Shown here piece by piece: positions 36,098 through 48,717 of a DNA stretch of 64,000 nucleotides. The notes under the pieces are model-generated. The model did no database searches. It saw nothing but the letters and a program-made list of their open reading frames with translations, and was not told the origin of the DNA. The position numbers and the translations under genes were made by a program. Source of the DNA: Sphingobium sp. (GTDB lineage Bacteria; Pseudomonadota; Alphaproteobacteria; Sphingomonadales; Sphingomonadaceae); NCBI GenBank assembly GCA_035196065.1, contig CP136575.1, positions 773,001-837,000 of the forward strand, written 5' to 3'. Numbering within the stretch: the first letter of the stretch is position 1; every line of letters starts with the position of its first letter.

Positions 36098-37471
36098 ATG
36101 GCCAGCCGATCCCCCCAACGCGACCTGACCATAGGCCCTGTCGGCAAGACGCTGTTCCTGTTCGCGCTGCCTTCGCTTGGCGTCAACATCCTGCAATCGG
36201 TGAACCATTCGGTGAATTCGGTGTGGATCGGGCAGTTTCTCGGCGAAACTGCGCTGGCCGCTTCGGCCAATGCCGGAATGATCATCTTTCTGATGTTTTC
36301 CACGCTGTTCGGCTTCTCAATGGCAACGACAATCCTGATCGGGCAGAATGTCGGACGCGGGCAGATTGAATCTGTGCGCCGGATCATGGGGACGGCGACC
36401 GGCCTGTTCCTCGCTGCAGGTATCGCCGTCGCCTTGCTTGGCTGGTTGTTCGCGCCCGCCTTGTTGCGGCTGATGGCAACGCCCGAGGCGGCCTATCCGC
36501 TCGCGCTCGCTTATTTGCGGGTGATGTTCCTCAGCATGCCAACCAGCTTTGTGATGATCCTAATCTCCTCCTCGCTCCGCGGTGTGGGGGATTCGGTCAC
36601 GCCCTTTCGCAATACGCTGGTCAATGTAGGGCTCGACATTGTGCTCAACCCGGTCTTCATCCTCGGGCTGGGGCCCATCCCCGCGCTGGGTATAGCGGGA
36701 TCGGCGCTGGCTACGGTGATAGCAGGGCTTATCAGCCTGTCGCTTTTGATCCGGCAGGTTTACGCCAAGGACCTTGTTATCCGCCTGCGCGGAGAGGAAC
36801 TGGGCTGGCTGCGCCCCGATGCGGCATGGGTAAAGCCGATTGCCAAAATGGGGCTACCCATGGGGCTGTCGATGATCATCATGTCGGGCTCGGCGCTGGT
36901 GATGATCGGCCTCGTCAATCGTGAAGGCGTGGATACCACGGCGGCGTTCGGGGTGATGAACCAGCTTTGGAGTTATGTGCAGATGCCAGCCGTCGCGGTC
37001 GGCGGCGCAGTGAGCGCGATGGTCGCGCAGAATATCGGCGCGAACAAATGGGATCGTGTCGGAAGGATTGCTTGGGCCGGGGCCGGGATCAATGTGTTGA
37101 TGACCGCAGTGCTGATCGCCGCGATTACGATTTTCGCAACCCCGATATTGCGCCTGTTCATTCCCGCCGGCAGTGCGGCGATCCCGATTGCGATCCACAT
37201 CAACCTCGTCATCGGATGGAGTTTCTTGTTGATGGGGATATCGGTCGTCGTGACCTTTGCGGTGCGTGCCAATGGCGCGGTGATCGCGCCGCTCCTTATC
37301 CTTATCTTTGCGACCATTATCGTCCGCTTCAGCATCGGCTTTGGTTTCCATGACCGTTATGGGGCCGATGCGATCTGGTGGGCGTTCAATCTCGCCGCCA
37401 TCTCCTCTTTCCTGCTGTCGATTGGCTATTATTTCCACGGTGGCTGGCGAAAGCTGAAACCGCTTGCCTGA
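36098..37471 (+). CDS. MATE-family multidrug efflux transporter
   Basis: 457 residues with 12 predicted membrane helices in two homologous halves, e.g. FLFALPSLGVNILQ at the start, DIVLNPVFILGLGPIPALGI in the first half (the MATE VxxDPxxI-like region), and PMGLSMIIMSGSALVMIGL in the second. A Na+ or H+ antiporter exporting cationic drugs and metabolites across the inner membrane. Substrate unknown. It begins 38 bases after valS and runs the same way. Confidence 0.9.
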   Translation: MASRSPQRDLTIGPVGKTLFLFALPSLGVNILQSVNHSVNSVWIGQFLGETALAASANAGMIIFLMFSTLFGFSMATTILIGQNVGRGQIESVRRIMGTATGLFLAAGIAVALLGWLFAPALLRLMATPEAAYPLALAYLRVMFLSMPTSFVMILISSSLRGVGDSVTPFRNTLVNVGLDIVLNPVFILGLGPIPALGIAGSALATVIAGLISLSLLIRQVYAKDLVIRLRGEELGWLRPDAAWVKPIAKMGLPMGLSMIIMSGSALVMIGLVNREGVDTTAAFGVMNQLWSYVQMPAVAVGGAVSAMVAQNIGANKWDRVGRIAWAGAGINVLMTAVLIAAITIFATPILRLFIPAGSAAIPIAIHINLVIGWSFLLMGISVVVTFAVRANGAVIAPLLILIFATIIVRFSIGFGFHDRYGADAIWWAFNLAAISSFLLSIGYYFHGGWRKLKPLA

Positions 37472-37565
37472 CCGGCCGGGCTTTATTGCGCCGCGATTAG
37501 GCGTTAGGATATCAAACAGGCCGTCATTACAGCGGCATTCAGGGGAAGGGCGCTAGCGGAAACGC

Positions 37566-38480
37566 ATGGATATCTACCTGCCTATAGCCGGGCTGTCGGT
37601 AAACATCCTTGTGATCATCCTCCTCGGCGGCGCGGTGGGCATGCTGTCGGGGATGTTCGGCGTCGGCGGCGGTTTTCTGACCACGCCTTTGCTGATCTTC
37701 TACGGCATTCCGCCAATGGTCGCCGCTGCCTCGGCTTCGACACAGGTGACAGGGGCCAGCGTATCGGGCGTCTTTGCCCATATGCGGCGTGGCGGCGTAG
37801 ATTTTCACATGGGGGCGGTGCTCGTCGCTGGTGGCTTTCTGGGTACGATATTCGGCGCGGCATTGTTCGAACTGCTCGAGGCATGGGGCCAGATCGATAC
37901 GGTGATCAACATCCTCTACACGATCCTGCTGGGCAGCATCGGCACCATGATGGCGCGCGAGGCATGGGCCAGCGTGAGCGCGACGCGCAGCGGCCAGCCA
38001 TTGCCCGCCCGCAAAAGGCGACACCATCCGCTGGTCGCCAACCTGCCCTGGCGCTGGCGCTTCTATCGTTCGGGGCTTTACATATCGCCGCTCGCGCCGC
38101 TGATCCTCGGCTTTGTCACCGGCATATTGACGATGCTGCTGGGTGTTGGCGGCGGCTTCATCATGGTGCCGGCGATGCTCTATATTCTGGGGATGAGCGC
38201 CAATGTCGTGGTTGGCACCTCGCTCTTCCAGATCCTGTTCGTGACGATGAGTTCGACGATGGTGCACAGCCTGACGACCAAGGCGGTTGATATCGTTCTC
38301 GCCGTCTTTCTGTTGATTGGCAGCGTTACCGGGGCGCAGATCGGCGCGCGGCTGGCGCAGCGGATGCGCCCAGATTATCTGCGGCTGTTCCTTGCTGCGA
38401 TTGTCCTGATCGTCGCGCTACGCATGGCGCTCGGCCTCGGCTGGCGGCCCGATGAAATCTATACGGTGGCGGGGCTGTGA
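37566..38480 (+). CDS. TauE/SafE-family sulfite/organosulfur exporter
   Basis: 304 residues, eight or so membrane helices in two repeats, each with a glycine motif: GMLSGMFGVGGGFLTTPLL (about 25-43) and GILTMLLGVGGGFIMVPAML (about 190-210). These are the hallmarks of TauE/SafE permeases, which export sulfite, sulfoacetate or related anions. A cytosolic basic loop with RKRRHH separates the halves. The next gene starts on GTG overlapping its stop (GTGA), an arrangement that marks the TauE plus TIGR02186 pair. Confidence 0.88.
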   Translation: MDIYLPIAGLSVNILVIILLGGAVGMLSGMFGVGGGFLTTPLLIFYGIPPMVAAASASTQVTGASVSGVFAHMRRGGVDFHMGAVLVAGGFLGTIFGAALFELLEAWGQIDTVINILYTILLGSIGTMMAREAWASVSATRSGQPLPARKRRHHPLVANLPWRWRFYRSGLYISPLAPLILGFVTGILTMLLGVGGGFIMVPAMLYILGMSANVVVGTSLFQILFVTMSSTMVHSLTTKAVDIVLAVFLLIGSVTGAQIGARLAQRMRPDYLRLFLAAIVLIVALRMALGLGWRPDEIYTVAGL

Positions 38481-39250
38481 TCGTCAGGCTGCTCATCCTG
38501 CTCGTGCTGCTTCTGCCCATCCCGGCAGCGGTGCAGGCGCAGGTCGAACCTAAGCTGGTGCCCGATGTCTCGCAGCGCAACATCAACATCCAGTCGCGCT
38601 TTACCGGTGCCGAACTGCTGCTGTTCGGGGCGATCATCTATCCGCGCGGCGTCGCCCCGGAAGGGAAGGTCGATGTCGCAGTCGTGCTGCGTGGGCCGAC
38701 CGAACCCATCATCGTGCGCGAAAAACAGCGGGTAGCGGGTATCTGGGTTAATGCCGAAAGCATCGATTTTCGTTCTGCCCCCGGCTATTATGCCATCGCC
38801 TCTTCGCGTCCGATCGAACAGATTGTCGATGCCCGGACAGCGGCAATTTATGAACTGGGGCTGGGCAAGCTGCAGCTTTCCCCCACCGGTGAAATCCGCA
38901 GCGAGGAGGTCCGCCGGTTCACAAATGGGCTGGTCGATCTCAACCAGCGCGGGGGGCTATATGCCGAAAAATCGGGGGCGGTCGATATCACCGATCAGGT
39001 GCTTTATCGGGCGCGCCTTGCCATCCCCTCCAGCGTGCCCGAAGGCCGCTATACTGCCGAAACATTGCTGATCCGGAACGGCCGGGTAATCGTCGCCGAT
39101 GACAGCGTCACCGTGACCATAAGCAAGACGGGGTTCGAACGTTTCGTAACGATCATGGCGCAGGATTATGGCCTGATTTACGGCGCGTTTGCCGTGTTGA
39201 TCTCGCTGTTTCTCGGTTGGTTCGCGGGCTTCGTATTTCGCCGGCTCTGA
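38477..39250 (+). CDS. TIGR02186-family membrane-anchored protein, TauE partner
   Basis: 257 residues, GTG start coupled to the exporter gene (GTGA overlap). A signal peptide (1-21) is followed by a periplasmic beta-rich domain with RNINIQSRFTGAELLLFGAI and VVLRGPTEPIIVREKQRVAG. One C-terminal helix (about 230-252, FAVLISLFLGWFAGFVF) anchors it, with a short RRL tail. This matches the TIGR02186 family, which has no proven function but is nearly always beside a TauE/SafE permease in alphaproteobacteria. Probably an accessory or sensing subunit of that exporter. Confidence 0.85.
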   Translation: MIVRLLILLVLLLPIPAAVQAQVEPKLVPDVSQRNINIQSRFTGAELLLFGAIIYPRGVAPEGKVDVAVVLRGPTEPIIVREKQRVAGIWVNAESIDFRSAPGYYAIASSRPIEQIVDARTAAIYELGLGKLQLSPTGEIRSEEVRRFTNGLVDLNQRGGLYAEKSGAVDITDQVLYRARLAIPSSVPEGRYTAETLLIRNGRVIVADDSVTVTISKTGFERFVTIMAQDYGLIYGAFAVLISLFLGWFAGFVFRRL

Positions 39251-39337
39251 CGCCTTAACGGTCGCTTCTTGAGCGCCATTTAGGCGAAAATTAACTTTAC
39301 CACCCTAGCGTTGCGGCACGAACAACGGGGTACCAGC

Positions 39338-41122
39338 ATGAGCGACAGTTTTTCCGGCCGCGGCTTTTCAGGGATGCAGCCTATTCCGACTGTGCCGGGT
39401 TCGTCCGAAGCTGCTGCAACCGGACCGGTCGGCTTCACGCCGTCGCAACCCGCCCCGGTGGCTGCACCTGCCAGTCCGGTTGGTGTCCAGCCGGTTCAGC
39501 GCAGCCATCAGGCCACCGAAGGCGCGCTTCACAAGATCGGCGCCGTTGTTGAAATTGCGGGTTCAGGCTCACAGATCAGCCTGAGCGCGTCGAGCATCAA
39601 CAATCTGCTGAGCCATCATGACCCTGCCATTTCCAATGCTGGCCAGGTCGGCAGCCAGGTGAAGATCCGGGTCGGCAATGTCTGGTTGCTGGCCAACATC
39701 CGCACGCAGCGGCTCGATCTTGCATCAACCGACACGATCATGGCGCAGGTCGATTTCCTTGGTGAAGGCGATGAAGAACGGCTGACAGGCAAGATCTACC
39801 ATTTCCGGCGCGGTGTTACCCGCTATCCGGTGCCCGGTTCCGAAGTCTATGCGGTATCCAGCAGCGACCTTAAACAGGTCTATGCGGCCGATAGCCGCGC
39901 TCATGTGAATATCGGTACGGTCTTTCCGACCCGTGATATTCGCGCCGCACTTTATGTCGATGCCATGCTTGGAAAGCATTTCGCGCTGTTGGGTTCAACC
40001 GGTACCGGTAAATCAACCAGCGCCGCGCTGATCCTGCACCGGATTTGCGACATGGCGCCCGAAGGCCATATCGTGATGGTCGATCCGCACGGTGAATATT
40101 CTGCAGCCTTCAAGGGCAATGGCGCCCTTTACGATGTCAACAATCTTGCCTTGCCCTATTGGATGATGAACTTTGCCGAGCATTGTGAGGTGTTCGTCAC
40201 ATCGTCTGGCGATGAGCGGCAGATGGACTGCGACATTCTGGCAAAATGCCTGTTGCAGGCCCGTTCAAAAAACCGCCTCGCTGCAACGATCGGCAAATTG
40301 ACGGTCGACGCGCCGATTCCCTATCTGCTTTCCGATCTGACTACGATCATCCAGAATGAGATGGGCAAGTTGGACAAAGCCACCAGCACCGCGCCATTCA
40401 TGCGGCTGCGCGGCAAGATTGAGGAACTGAAGGCCGATCCGCGCTATAATTTCATGTTCTCGGGCATGCTTGTTGGCGACACCATGGCGGAATTCCTTTC
40501 GAAGATCTTTCGCCTGCCCAGCCATGGCAAGCCGATCTCGATCATCGACGTGTCCTCCATGCCTTCGGACATTACCTCGACCGTGGTTGCCGTATTGTCG
40601 CGCTTGGTGTTCGATTATGCCATCTGGTCGCGCAATGAACCGCACCGCCCAATCCTGTTCGTCTGCGAAGAGGCGCACCGATATATTCCGTCGGATCGCG
40701 TTGCCGGGGACAGTGCAGTGCGCACGATTCTGGAACGGATAGCCAAGGAAGGCCGTAAATATGGCGTCTCGCTGGGCCTGATCACGCAGCGTCCGTCCGA
40801 CCTTGCAGAAGGTGTGCTGTCGCAATGCGGCACGATCATCTCGATGCGACTGAACAATGATCGCGACCAGGCCTATGTCCGGGCGGCCATGCCCGAAGGC
40901 GCGCGGGGCTTCCTCGATTCGATTCCGGCGCTACGCAACCGTGAATGCATTATCTGCGGTGAAGGTGTTGCCATCCCTATACGCGTCGCGCTCGATACGC
41001 TTGAGGAAGACAAGCGCCCTGCTTCCGAAGATCCTCTATTCTCGGTGCTCTGGCAGGAAACCGGCGGTGAAGAGGCAATCCTTGAGCGTGTTGTCCGCCG
41101 CTGGCGAGCGCAGGGGCGGTAA
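39338..41122 (+). CDS. HerA-like FtsK/DUF87 ATPase
   Basis: 594 residues. A Pro/Ala-rich disordered N-terminus (about 1-60) precedes a HAS-barrel-like beta domain (about 65-190) with GAVVEIAGSGSQISL. The ATPase domain has Walker A GSTGTGKS (219-226), MVDPHGEYSAAF, Walker B ILFVCEEAHR (Glu444-445) and a sensor region SLGLITQRPSDL. HerA-type motors form hexamers on DNA, in archaea with the nuclease NurA; no nuclease gene is adjacent here. An in-frame TTG lies at 39311, but the ATG at 39338 is preferred. Role in DNA processing or segregation is inferred only from the fold. Confidence 0.85.
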   Translation: MSDSFSGRGFSGMQPIPTVPGSSEAAATGPVGFTPSQPAPVAAPASPVGVQPVQRSHQATEGALHKIGAVVEIAGSGSQISLSASSINNLLSHHDPAISNAGQVGSQVKIRVGNVWLLANIRTQRLDLASTDTIMAQVDFLGEGDEERLTGKIYHFRRGVTRYPVPGSEVYAVSSSDLKQVYAADSRAHVNIGTVFPTRDIRAALYVDAMLGKHFALLGSTGTGKSTSAALILHRICDMAPEGHIVMVDPHGEYSAAFKGNGALYDVNNLALPYWMMNFAEHCEVFVTSSGDERQMDCDILAKCLLQARSKNRLAATIGKLTVDAPIPYLLSDLTTIIQNEMGKLDKATSTAPFMRLRGKIEELKADPRYNFMFSGMLVGDTMAEFLSKIFRLPSHGKPISIIDVSSMPSDITSTVVAVLSRLVFDYAIWSRNEPHRPILFVCEEAHRYIPSDRVAGDSAVRTILERIAKEGRKYGVSLGLITQRPSDLAEGVLSQCGTIISMRLNNDRDQAYVRAAMPEGARGFLDSIPALRNRECIICGEGVAIPIRVALDTLEEDKRPASEDPLFSVLWQETGGEEAILERVVRRWRAQGR

Positions 41123-41124
41123 GG

Positions 41125-42063
41125 CTAGCGCTTTTCGAACGGCTTCAACCCGCGTCCCAGGCGGTTCGCGCCCAGCACAATCGCATCGCCTGACCAATCG
41201 GCCAAGAATACCGTGTTCCGGTCGACACCGGTGCCAAGGCTGGCATCATTGCCGCTGACGGCGAGCCCCGCGCTGCTGCGCACTTTGCCTTCGGCTGCGA
41301 TAGCGATGAAGGCGCTGTAATTTTCCTTATCCTGTCCCTGCACGAAGACATTTCCGCTGATCATGCCCGATGCGCCGGCAGGAAGATCGATCATATAATT
41401 GGTCGCCTGCCCCCGCGTATCGTCAAAGGCATTGTTCTGGATTATCGCACGGGCGGCGCGGCTCTTCACATAATGGCCGCCATTGCCGCGTTCGAAACGG
41501 CTGCGGGTCACGGTTAGCGAACCGAAATCGCCGATATAGATGCTATGCGCGCATGAAAGGCCGCGGTCGCACCGCCCCAGTTCGCTGAAGGTGGTCTGGT
41601 CGATCACGATTTCACCGGTGGGATCCTGCGCGGTCAATATGCCCTGTTCGCTGTTGCGGAACACCGAACGGGTAATGGCAAGATTGCCTTTTTCCAGACG
41701 AATGCCGGCGCCATTGCCATCGGGCACGCGCATATTCTGGAAAATGATGCCGTCGACAGCCGCCGACCGCCCACGCAACACTAGCGCTGCCTTGCCTTCA
41801 CAGATTCCACCGTCGAAAATCGTGCGTCCCGGGACCTCGGCTTTAAACGAAATATAGCCGGCCTGCTGAACCGCGCATTCGCGGTAAGTGCCCGGCGCAA
41901 TCAACACCGTTCCCTGCCGGTCGCCAATGGCGTCGATCGCATCGGAAAGCCGGGCAAATTCCTGTCCGGTTTCTGCGACCGTGAACGACGCGCCCGATTG
42001 CGCTGTGGCGGCAACCGCAATTGCGGCGGTCAAAGGGAAAAGAGCAAGTATGGCGCGGTGCAT
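41125..42063 (-). CDS. Secreted right-handed beta-helix (pectate-lyase-like) protein
   Basis: 312 residues. A signal peptide (about 1-22, after ATAQ) is followed by a short strand-turn region containing GTVLIAPGTYREC. Parallel beta-helix coils follow, with VDGIIFQNMRV, LAITRSVFRNSEQGI, LTVTRSRFERGNGGHYVKS and AIIQNNAFDD (IxxNxF coils). Such proteins bind or cleave acidic polysaccharides, but no catalytic set can be assigned. Its stop lies 2 bases from the stop of the convergent ATPase gene. Confidence 0.75.
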   Translation of the reverse strand: MHRAILALFPLTAAIAVAATAQSGASFTVAETGQEFARLSDAIDAIGDRQGTVLIAPGTYRECAVQQAGYISFKAEVPGRTIFDGGICEGKAALVLRGRSAAVDGIIFQNMRVPDGNGAGIRLEKGNLAITRSVFRNSEQGILTAQDPTGEIVIDQTTFSELGRCDRGLSCAHSIYIGDFGSLTVTRSRFERGNGGHYVKSRAARAIIQNNAFDDTRGQATNYMIDLPAGASGMISGNVFVQGQDKENYSAFIAIAAEGKVRSSAGLAVSGNDASLGTGVDRNTVFLADWSGDAIVLGANRLGRGLKPFEKR

Positions 42064-42298
42064 GGATGTAACTCCGAGGCGACTGGTGAGGCCATCTATA
42101 GAATAGCGCCCAGCATCGACGCCAGCGGGTTAACCACGCCTGAAAAGCCCTGTCCATGATGGGGACAATCGCGGCCCGATCTCTGAACGGGCTTGCTCCT
42201 GCAATCGAATGCGCCTTGCCGGTTGCATGATGGCAGGATAACGGCTGGTACCGCGATTGACGAAGGGGTCAATCGACTGCCGAACGGGGACGCAGCGC

Positions 42299-43510
42299 TT
42301 GCCAGCCATTACCACGACCGAACTTTTCCTGATCGCGATGCTTATCGTCTTCGCGCTGCCATGGCTGTTCTGGCGGCTGTTCAAGACCGACTATTATGCA
42401 CCGCTGGTCGTGGTGCAGATTGTCGCCGGCGTGTTGCTCGGCCCTGGAATATTGGGCGCTGTCTTTCCCGAATATTATGCAGGGATTTTCCGGCCTGAAG
42501 TCATAACCGCTTTGAATGGCGTCGCCTGGTGGGCGGTGATGATGTTCGTCTTTGCCGCCGGGCTTGAACTTGACCTGCAAGAGGCATGGGCGCAGCGAGG
42601 TGAAAGCGGCGTGACAGCGGGCTTTGCGCTTGTCGTTCCGATGCTCTTCGGCTGTGCTGCCGCTTTGCTTTTACTCGCAACGGGCCCCGGCTGGGCAGGA
42701 GAAAAGGCGCAGACATGGCAGATTGTGCTCGGCATCGGCATGGCCTGTGCGGTCACTGCACTGCCGATTCTGGTGCTGCTGCTCGAAAAACTCGACATTT
42801 TGCGCCTGCCGATCGGCCAGCGCATCCTGCGCTATGCAAGCCTTGACGATATCGCGATCTGGAGTGTTTTGGCGTTGATCCTTCTCGATTGGGCGCGGAT
42901 CGAACGCCAACTCGCCTTTCTGATCCTGTTCGGATTGACGGCAGGCGGCATGCGCTGGCTGATGGTGCGCATCACTGAAAGTGACCGCTGGTATGTCGGC
43001 CTGATTTGGCTCATTGCGGTCGGCCTCGTCGCTGATTGGGCCGGGCTGCATTATATGGTCGGCGCCTTCCTTGCTGGTGTGGTGTTGGATGCCAAATGGT
43101 TTGGCCATCAGGCGATGGACAATTTTCGCAAAATTGTGCTGTTGACGGTTATGCCGGTCTTTTTCCTGTCGACCGGACTGCGCACCCAATGGGATGTCGG
43201 CGGGCTTGCCGTATTTGGTGCGGCGACCTTGCTGCTTGCGGCTTCGGTCAGCGGCAAGATCATCGGTATTCACCTTGCCGGGCGAATCCTCAAATGGGAA
43301 AAAGGAGAGGCGTCGGTGATCGGCTGGCTGTTGCAGACCAAGGCCCTGATCGAGATCATTTTTGCAAGCGTTCTGCTTGACAAGGGCATCATTTCCGGCG
43401 CGACCTTTACCGCCCTGTTGCTGATGGCCGTGGCTTCAACGATGCTGACGGTTCCGGTCGTCACGCCCAAGCTGAAATCGCTGGCGGCGATGGTCCGTAA
43501 GCGGGGCTAG
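42299..43510 (+). CDS. Cation:proton antiporter (Na+/H+ exchanger, CPA2-like)
   Basis: About 403 residues with 11-12 membrane helices. LVVVQIVAGVLLGPGILGAVFPE in the first third is the CPA2 signature helix pair, FAAGLELDL follows, and later come YASLDDIAIWSVLALILLDW and HYMVGAFLAGVVLDAKW. It exchanges Na+ or K+ for protons. The start is uncertain: the frame opens at a TTG (42257), but the family begins near ITTTELFLIAML, so the TTG at 42299 is preferred. The stop codon shares CTAG with the convergent DUF2721 gene. Confidence 0.88.
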   Translation: MPAITTTELFLIAMLIVFALPWLFWRLFKTDYYAPLVVVQIVAGVLLGPGILGAVFPEYYAGIFRPEVITALNGVAWWAVMMFVFAAGLELDLQEAWAQRGESGVTAGFALVVPMLFGCAAALLLLATGPGWAGEKAQTWQIVLGIGMACAVTALPILVLLLEKLDILRLPIGQRILRYASLDDIAIWSVLALILLDWARIERQLAFLILFGLTAGGMRWLMVRITESDRWYVGLIWLIAVGLVADWAGLHYMVGAFLAGVVLDAKWFGHQAMDNFRKIVLLTVMPVFFLSTGLRTQWDVGGLAVFGAATLLLAASVSGKIIGIHLAGRILKWEKGEASVIGWLLQTKALIEIIFASVLLDKGIISGATFTALLLMAVASTMLTVPVVTPKLKSLAAMVRKRG

Positions 43511-43968
43511 ATATCACTGCCTTCGTCGATGTCGAGATCGGCTTCATGCGATGCAATGCCCGTTTCGGCGAGCAGCGCTGCCAGCGAAATCGCCAGTAAC
43601 GCCATCGAAAGCGCAAACATGGCGATTACAATTTCTGCGCGCGAAAAGCTGGTCAGACCCATGATGAACAATATGCCGACCATCAGGCAGACGACGACGG
43701 CCGCCCCGATCGTTAAGAGCAGTGATAGCCTTACCAATTTCTTGCGTCGGCGGATCTGGCGCATTTCCGCAAGGATTGGCGCGCGTGCGTCCAAATCAGC
43801 ATCGCCAAGGTCGCGGCGCAGCTGACGACCGCGATCGACGATACGGGAGAGCCGCCCGGTATAGACATTCAGCAGGCTGGCAATGGCTGCCAGAAGGAAG
43901 GCTGGTGCGAGCGACACCTGCAGCACGCTGATCACAGTTTCCAGATCGGAACCCCATTGCTCCTGCAT
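43507..43968 (-). CDS. DUF2721 small membrane protein
   Basis: 153 residues with three hydrophobic helices (about 13-35, 80-104, 112-135). LSRIVDRGRQLRRDL after the first helix is typical of the DUF2721 family of unknown function. The second loop is strongly basic (MRQIRRRKKLVRLS) and the tail acidic. Its ATG overlaps the stop of the upstream acyl-CoA ligase (TGATG on the reverse strand), so the two are co-translated. No function can be given. Confidence 0.75.
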   Translation of the reverse strand: MQEQWGSDLETVISVLQVSLAPAFLLAAIASLLNVYTGRLSRIVDRGRQLRRDLGDADLDARAPILAEMRQIRRRKKLVRLSLLLTIGAAVVVCLMVGILFIMGLTSFSRAEIVIAMFALSMALLAISLAALLAETGIASHEADLDIDEGSDI

Positions 43969-45533
43969 CAGGCTGCCTCCATCTGCTCCGCAATGGTGCG
44001 CAAATCGGTCTTGAGCAGTTTGCCGATATGGCTGCGCGGCATTTCATCAATCTGGTGAAGTGCAGACAGGCGCTGGGTCTTGCCGAGTTGCGCATTGGCT
44101 GCGGCAAGCAGGTCGGCTGTGTCAAGCTGAACGCCTTTCGCGCCCGACACGAAACCGACCGGTGTTTCACCCCAGCGCTCGCTCGCCATTCCGATGACGG
44201 CGGCCTCCTCGACGCCGGGCAATCCAAGCAAAACGCCTTCGAGGTCCACGGGGTAGATGTTGAAACCGCCGGATATGATCATGTCCTTTGACCGGCCAAG
44301 CAGTTCGACAAAGCCGTCGGCATCGACGCGGCCAATATCGCCCATGCGTTGCCAGATGCTGCCATCACTATCGATCCAATAGCCTTCCCGGGTTTTTTCC
44401 GGCTGGTTTTGATAGCCTGACATCATCGTGGCTGAACGGCCGACCAACTCGCCAGTCTCGCCCGGCGGCAAACGGTTGCCGGCCTCGTCGATGGTAAAGA
44501 CCTCGCTGCCCTTCCAGGGGATGCCGACAGTGTGCAGCTTGTCCGGATGTTCATGGGCAAGAAGCAGACAGACGACCCCGCCCTCGGTCATCGAATAGAT
44601 TTCGACCAGCCCGCCCGGCCAGCGTTTCAGCACATCCGCCTTGAGTGCAGGGGCAAAGGGCGCGCTGGTGCAATATTTGAGGCGATAGCTGCTCAGATCG
44701 TAATCGTTGAAACCTTCATATTCCATCAGCCGCTTATACTGCACCGGCACCAGCATGGTGTGGGTGATGCGGTGCGCCTGCGCCCGCTCCAAATAACCCG
44801 TAACGTCGAATTTCGGCATGATGTGCAGCGTGCCGCCATAGGCCAATGTGGGAATGACAATCGCCAGCGTCGTGTTGGAATAAAGCGGGGTCGCGGCAAA
44901 GGAAGCGGCATCGGCTTCGCCATAGCCGGTATTGGTGCCGACGGTTGCATGCAGCCAGCGCATCTGCCGCGAATGGACGATGCCTTTTGGCGTTCCGGTG
45001 GTGCCGCTGGAATAGATGATGTTAAAAGGGTCTTTGGGCCCGCAGCCATGTGGCGCAGCTTTGATGCCTTTGGCTGCCATCCATTCGAAGATATCCGGCC
45101 GGCCACCCAACGGGGCATCAAGCATCACGATCTTGCCCGCCGGAAGGTCGCGATCTGCCAGATCGGAAAGCTTGGGTGCATCGATGAAGAGGTGCATCGC
45201 CCCCGAATCCTTCAGCATCGCTTCCAACTGGGCAGGTGTTGCCGATGTCGTCAGCGGTGCCGCACAACCGCCAGCGCGGATCGCACCTAGATAGGCCAGC
45301 GCATAGCGCAGCGTGCTTGTCCCAAGGATTGCGACTGCCTGCCCTTTTTGCAGTCCATCCGCCTGCAATTGCGCGGCAATACGTTCGACCAGTGCCGCGG
45401 TTTCCGCCCAGGTCAGCCTTTCGTTGCCATCGTCAAGAGCCAACCGATCCGGCCGCTCTTGGCCCCAAGCACTGATCAGTGCCGTATAGTCACCAAACGG
45501 CTTTTCCAGTTCGGCCATAGGGTCGAATGTCAT
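43968..45533 (-). CDS. Acyl-CoA synthetase (AMP-forming ligase)
   Basis: 521 residues. FNIIYSSGTTGTPKGIVHS (about 163-181), YSMTEGG, GDIGRVDADGFVELLGRSKD with the hinge, GGFNIYPVDLE and the C-terminal MPRSHIGKLLKTDLR with the catalytic Lys identify a class I adenylate-forming ligase. The start at 45533 is chosen for the GGAGAG just upstream rather than the in-frame ATG 15 bases earlier. The acid activated is unknown; DUF2721 is coupled downstream. Confidence 0.88.
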   Translation of the reverse strand: MTFDPMAELEKPFGDYTALISAWGQERPDRLALDDGNERLTWAETAALVERIAAQLQADGLQKGQAVAILGTSTLRYALAYLGAIRAGGCAAPLTTSATPAQLEAMLKDSGAMHLFIDAPKLSDLADRDLPAGKIVMLDAPLGGRPDIFEWMAAKGIKAAPHGCGPKDPFNIIYSSGTTGTPKGIVHSRQMRWLHATVGTNTGYGEADAASFAATPLYSNTTLAIVIPTLAYGGTLHIMPKFDVTGYLERAQAHRITHTMLVPVQYKRLMEYEGFNDYDLSSYRLKYCTSAPFAPALKADVLKRWPGGLVEIYSMTEGGVVCLLLAHEHPDKLHTVGIPWKGSEVFTIDEAGNRLPPGETGELVGRSATMMSGYQNQPEKTREGYWIDSDGSIWQRMGDIGRVDADGFVELLGRSKDMIISGGFNIYPVDLEGVLLGLPGVEEAAVIGMASERWGETPVGFVSGAKGVQLDTADLLAAANAQLGKTQRLSALHQIDEMPRSHIGKLLKTDLRTIAEQMEAA

Positions 45534-45630
45534 GCTCTCTCTCCACATTCTTTGCCCGCAGCTAGTGCCATATTCCGTCCGGCTTCATAACCAAAAATTT
45601 CGCTTCTTGGGTTTTGCGGCAAAACGCTGA

Positions 45631-48674
<3,044 letters not shown>

Positions 48675-48717
48675 GCTTCGTTCCAGCATAAGGCGGATGG
48701 ACGGTCGATGAACAGCC

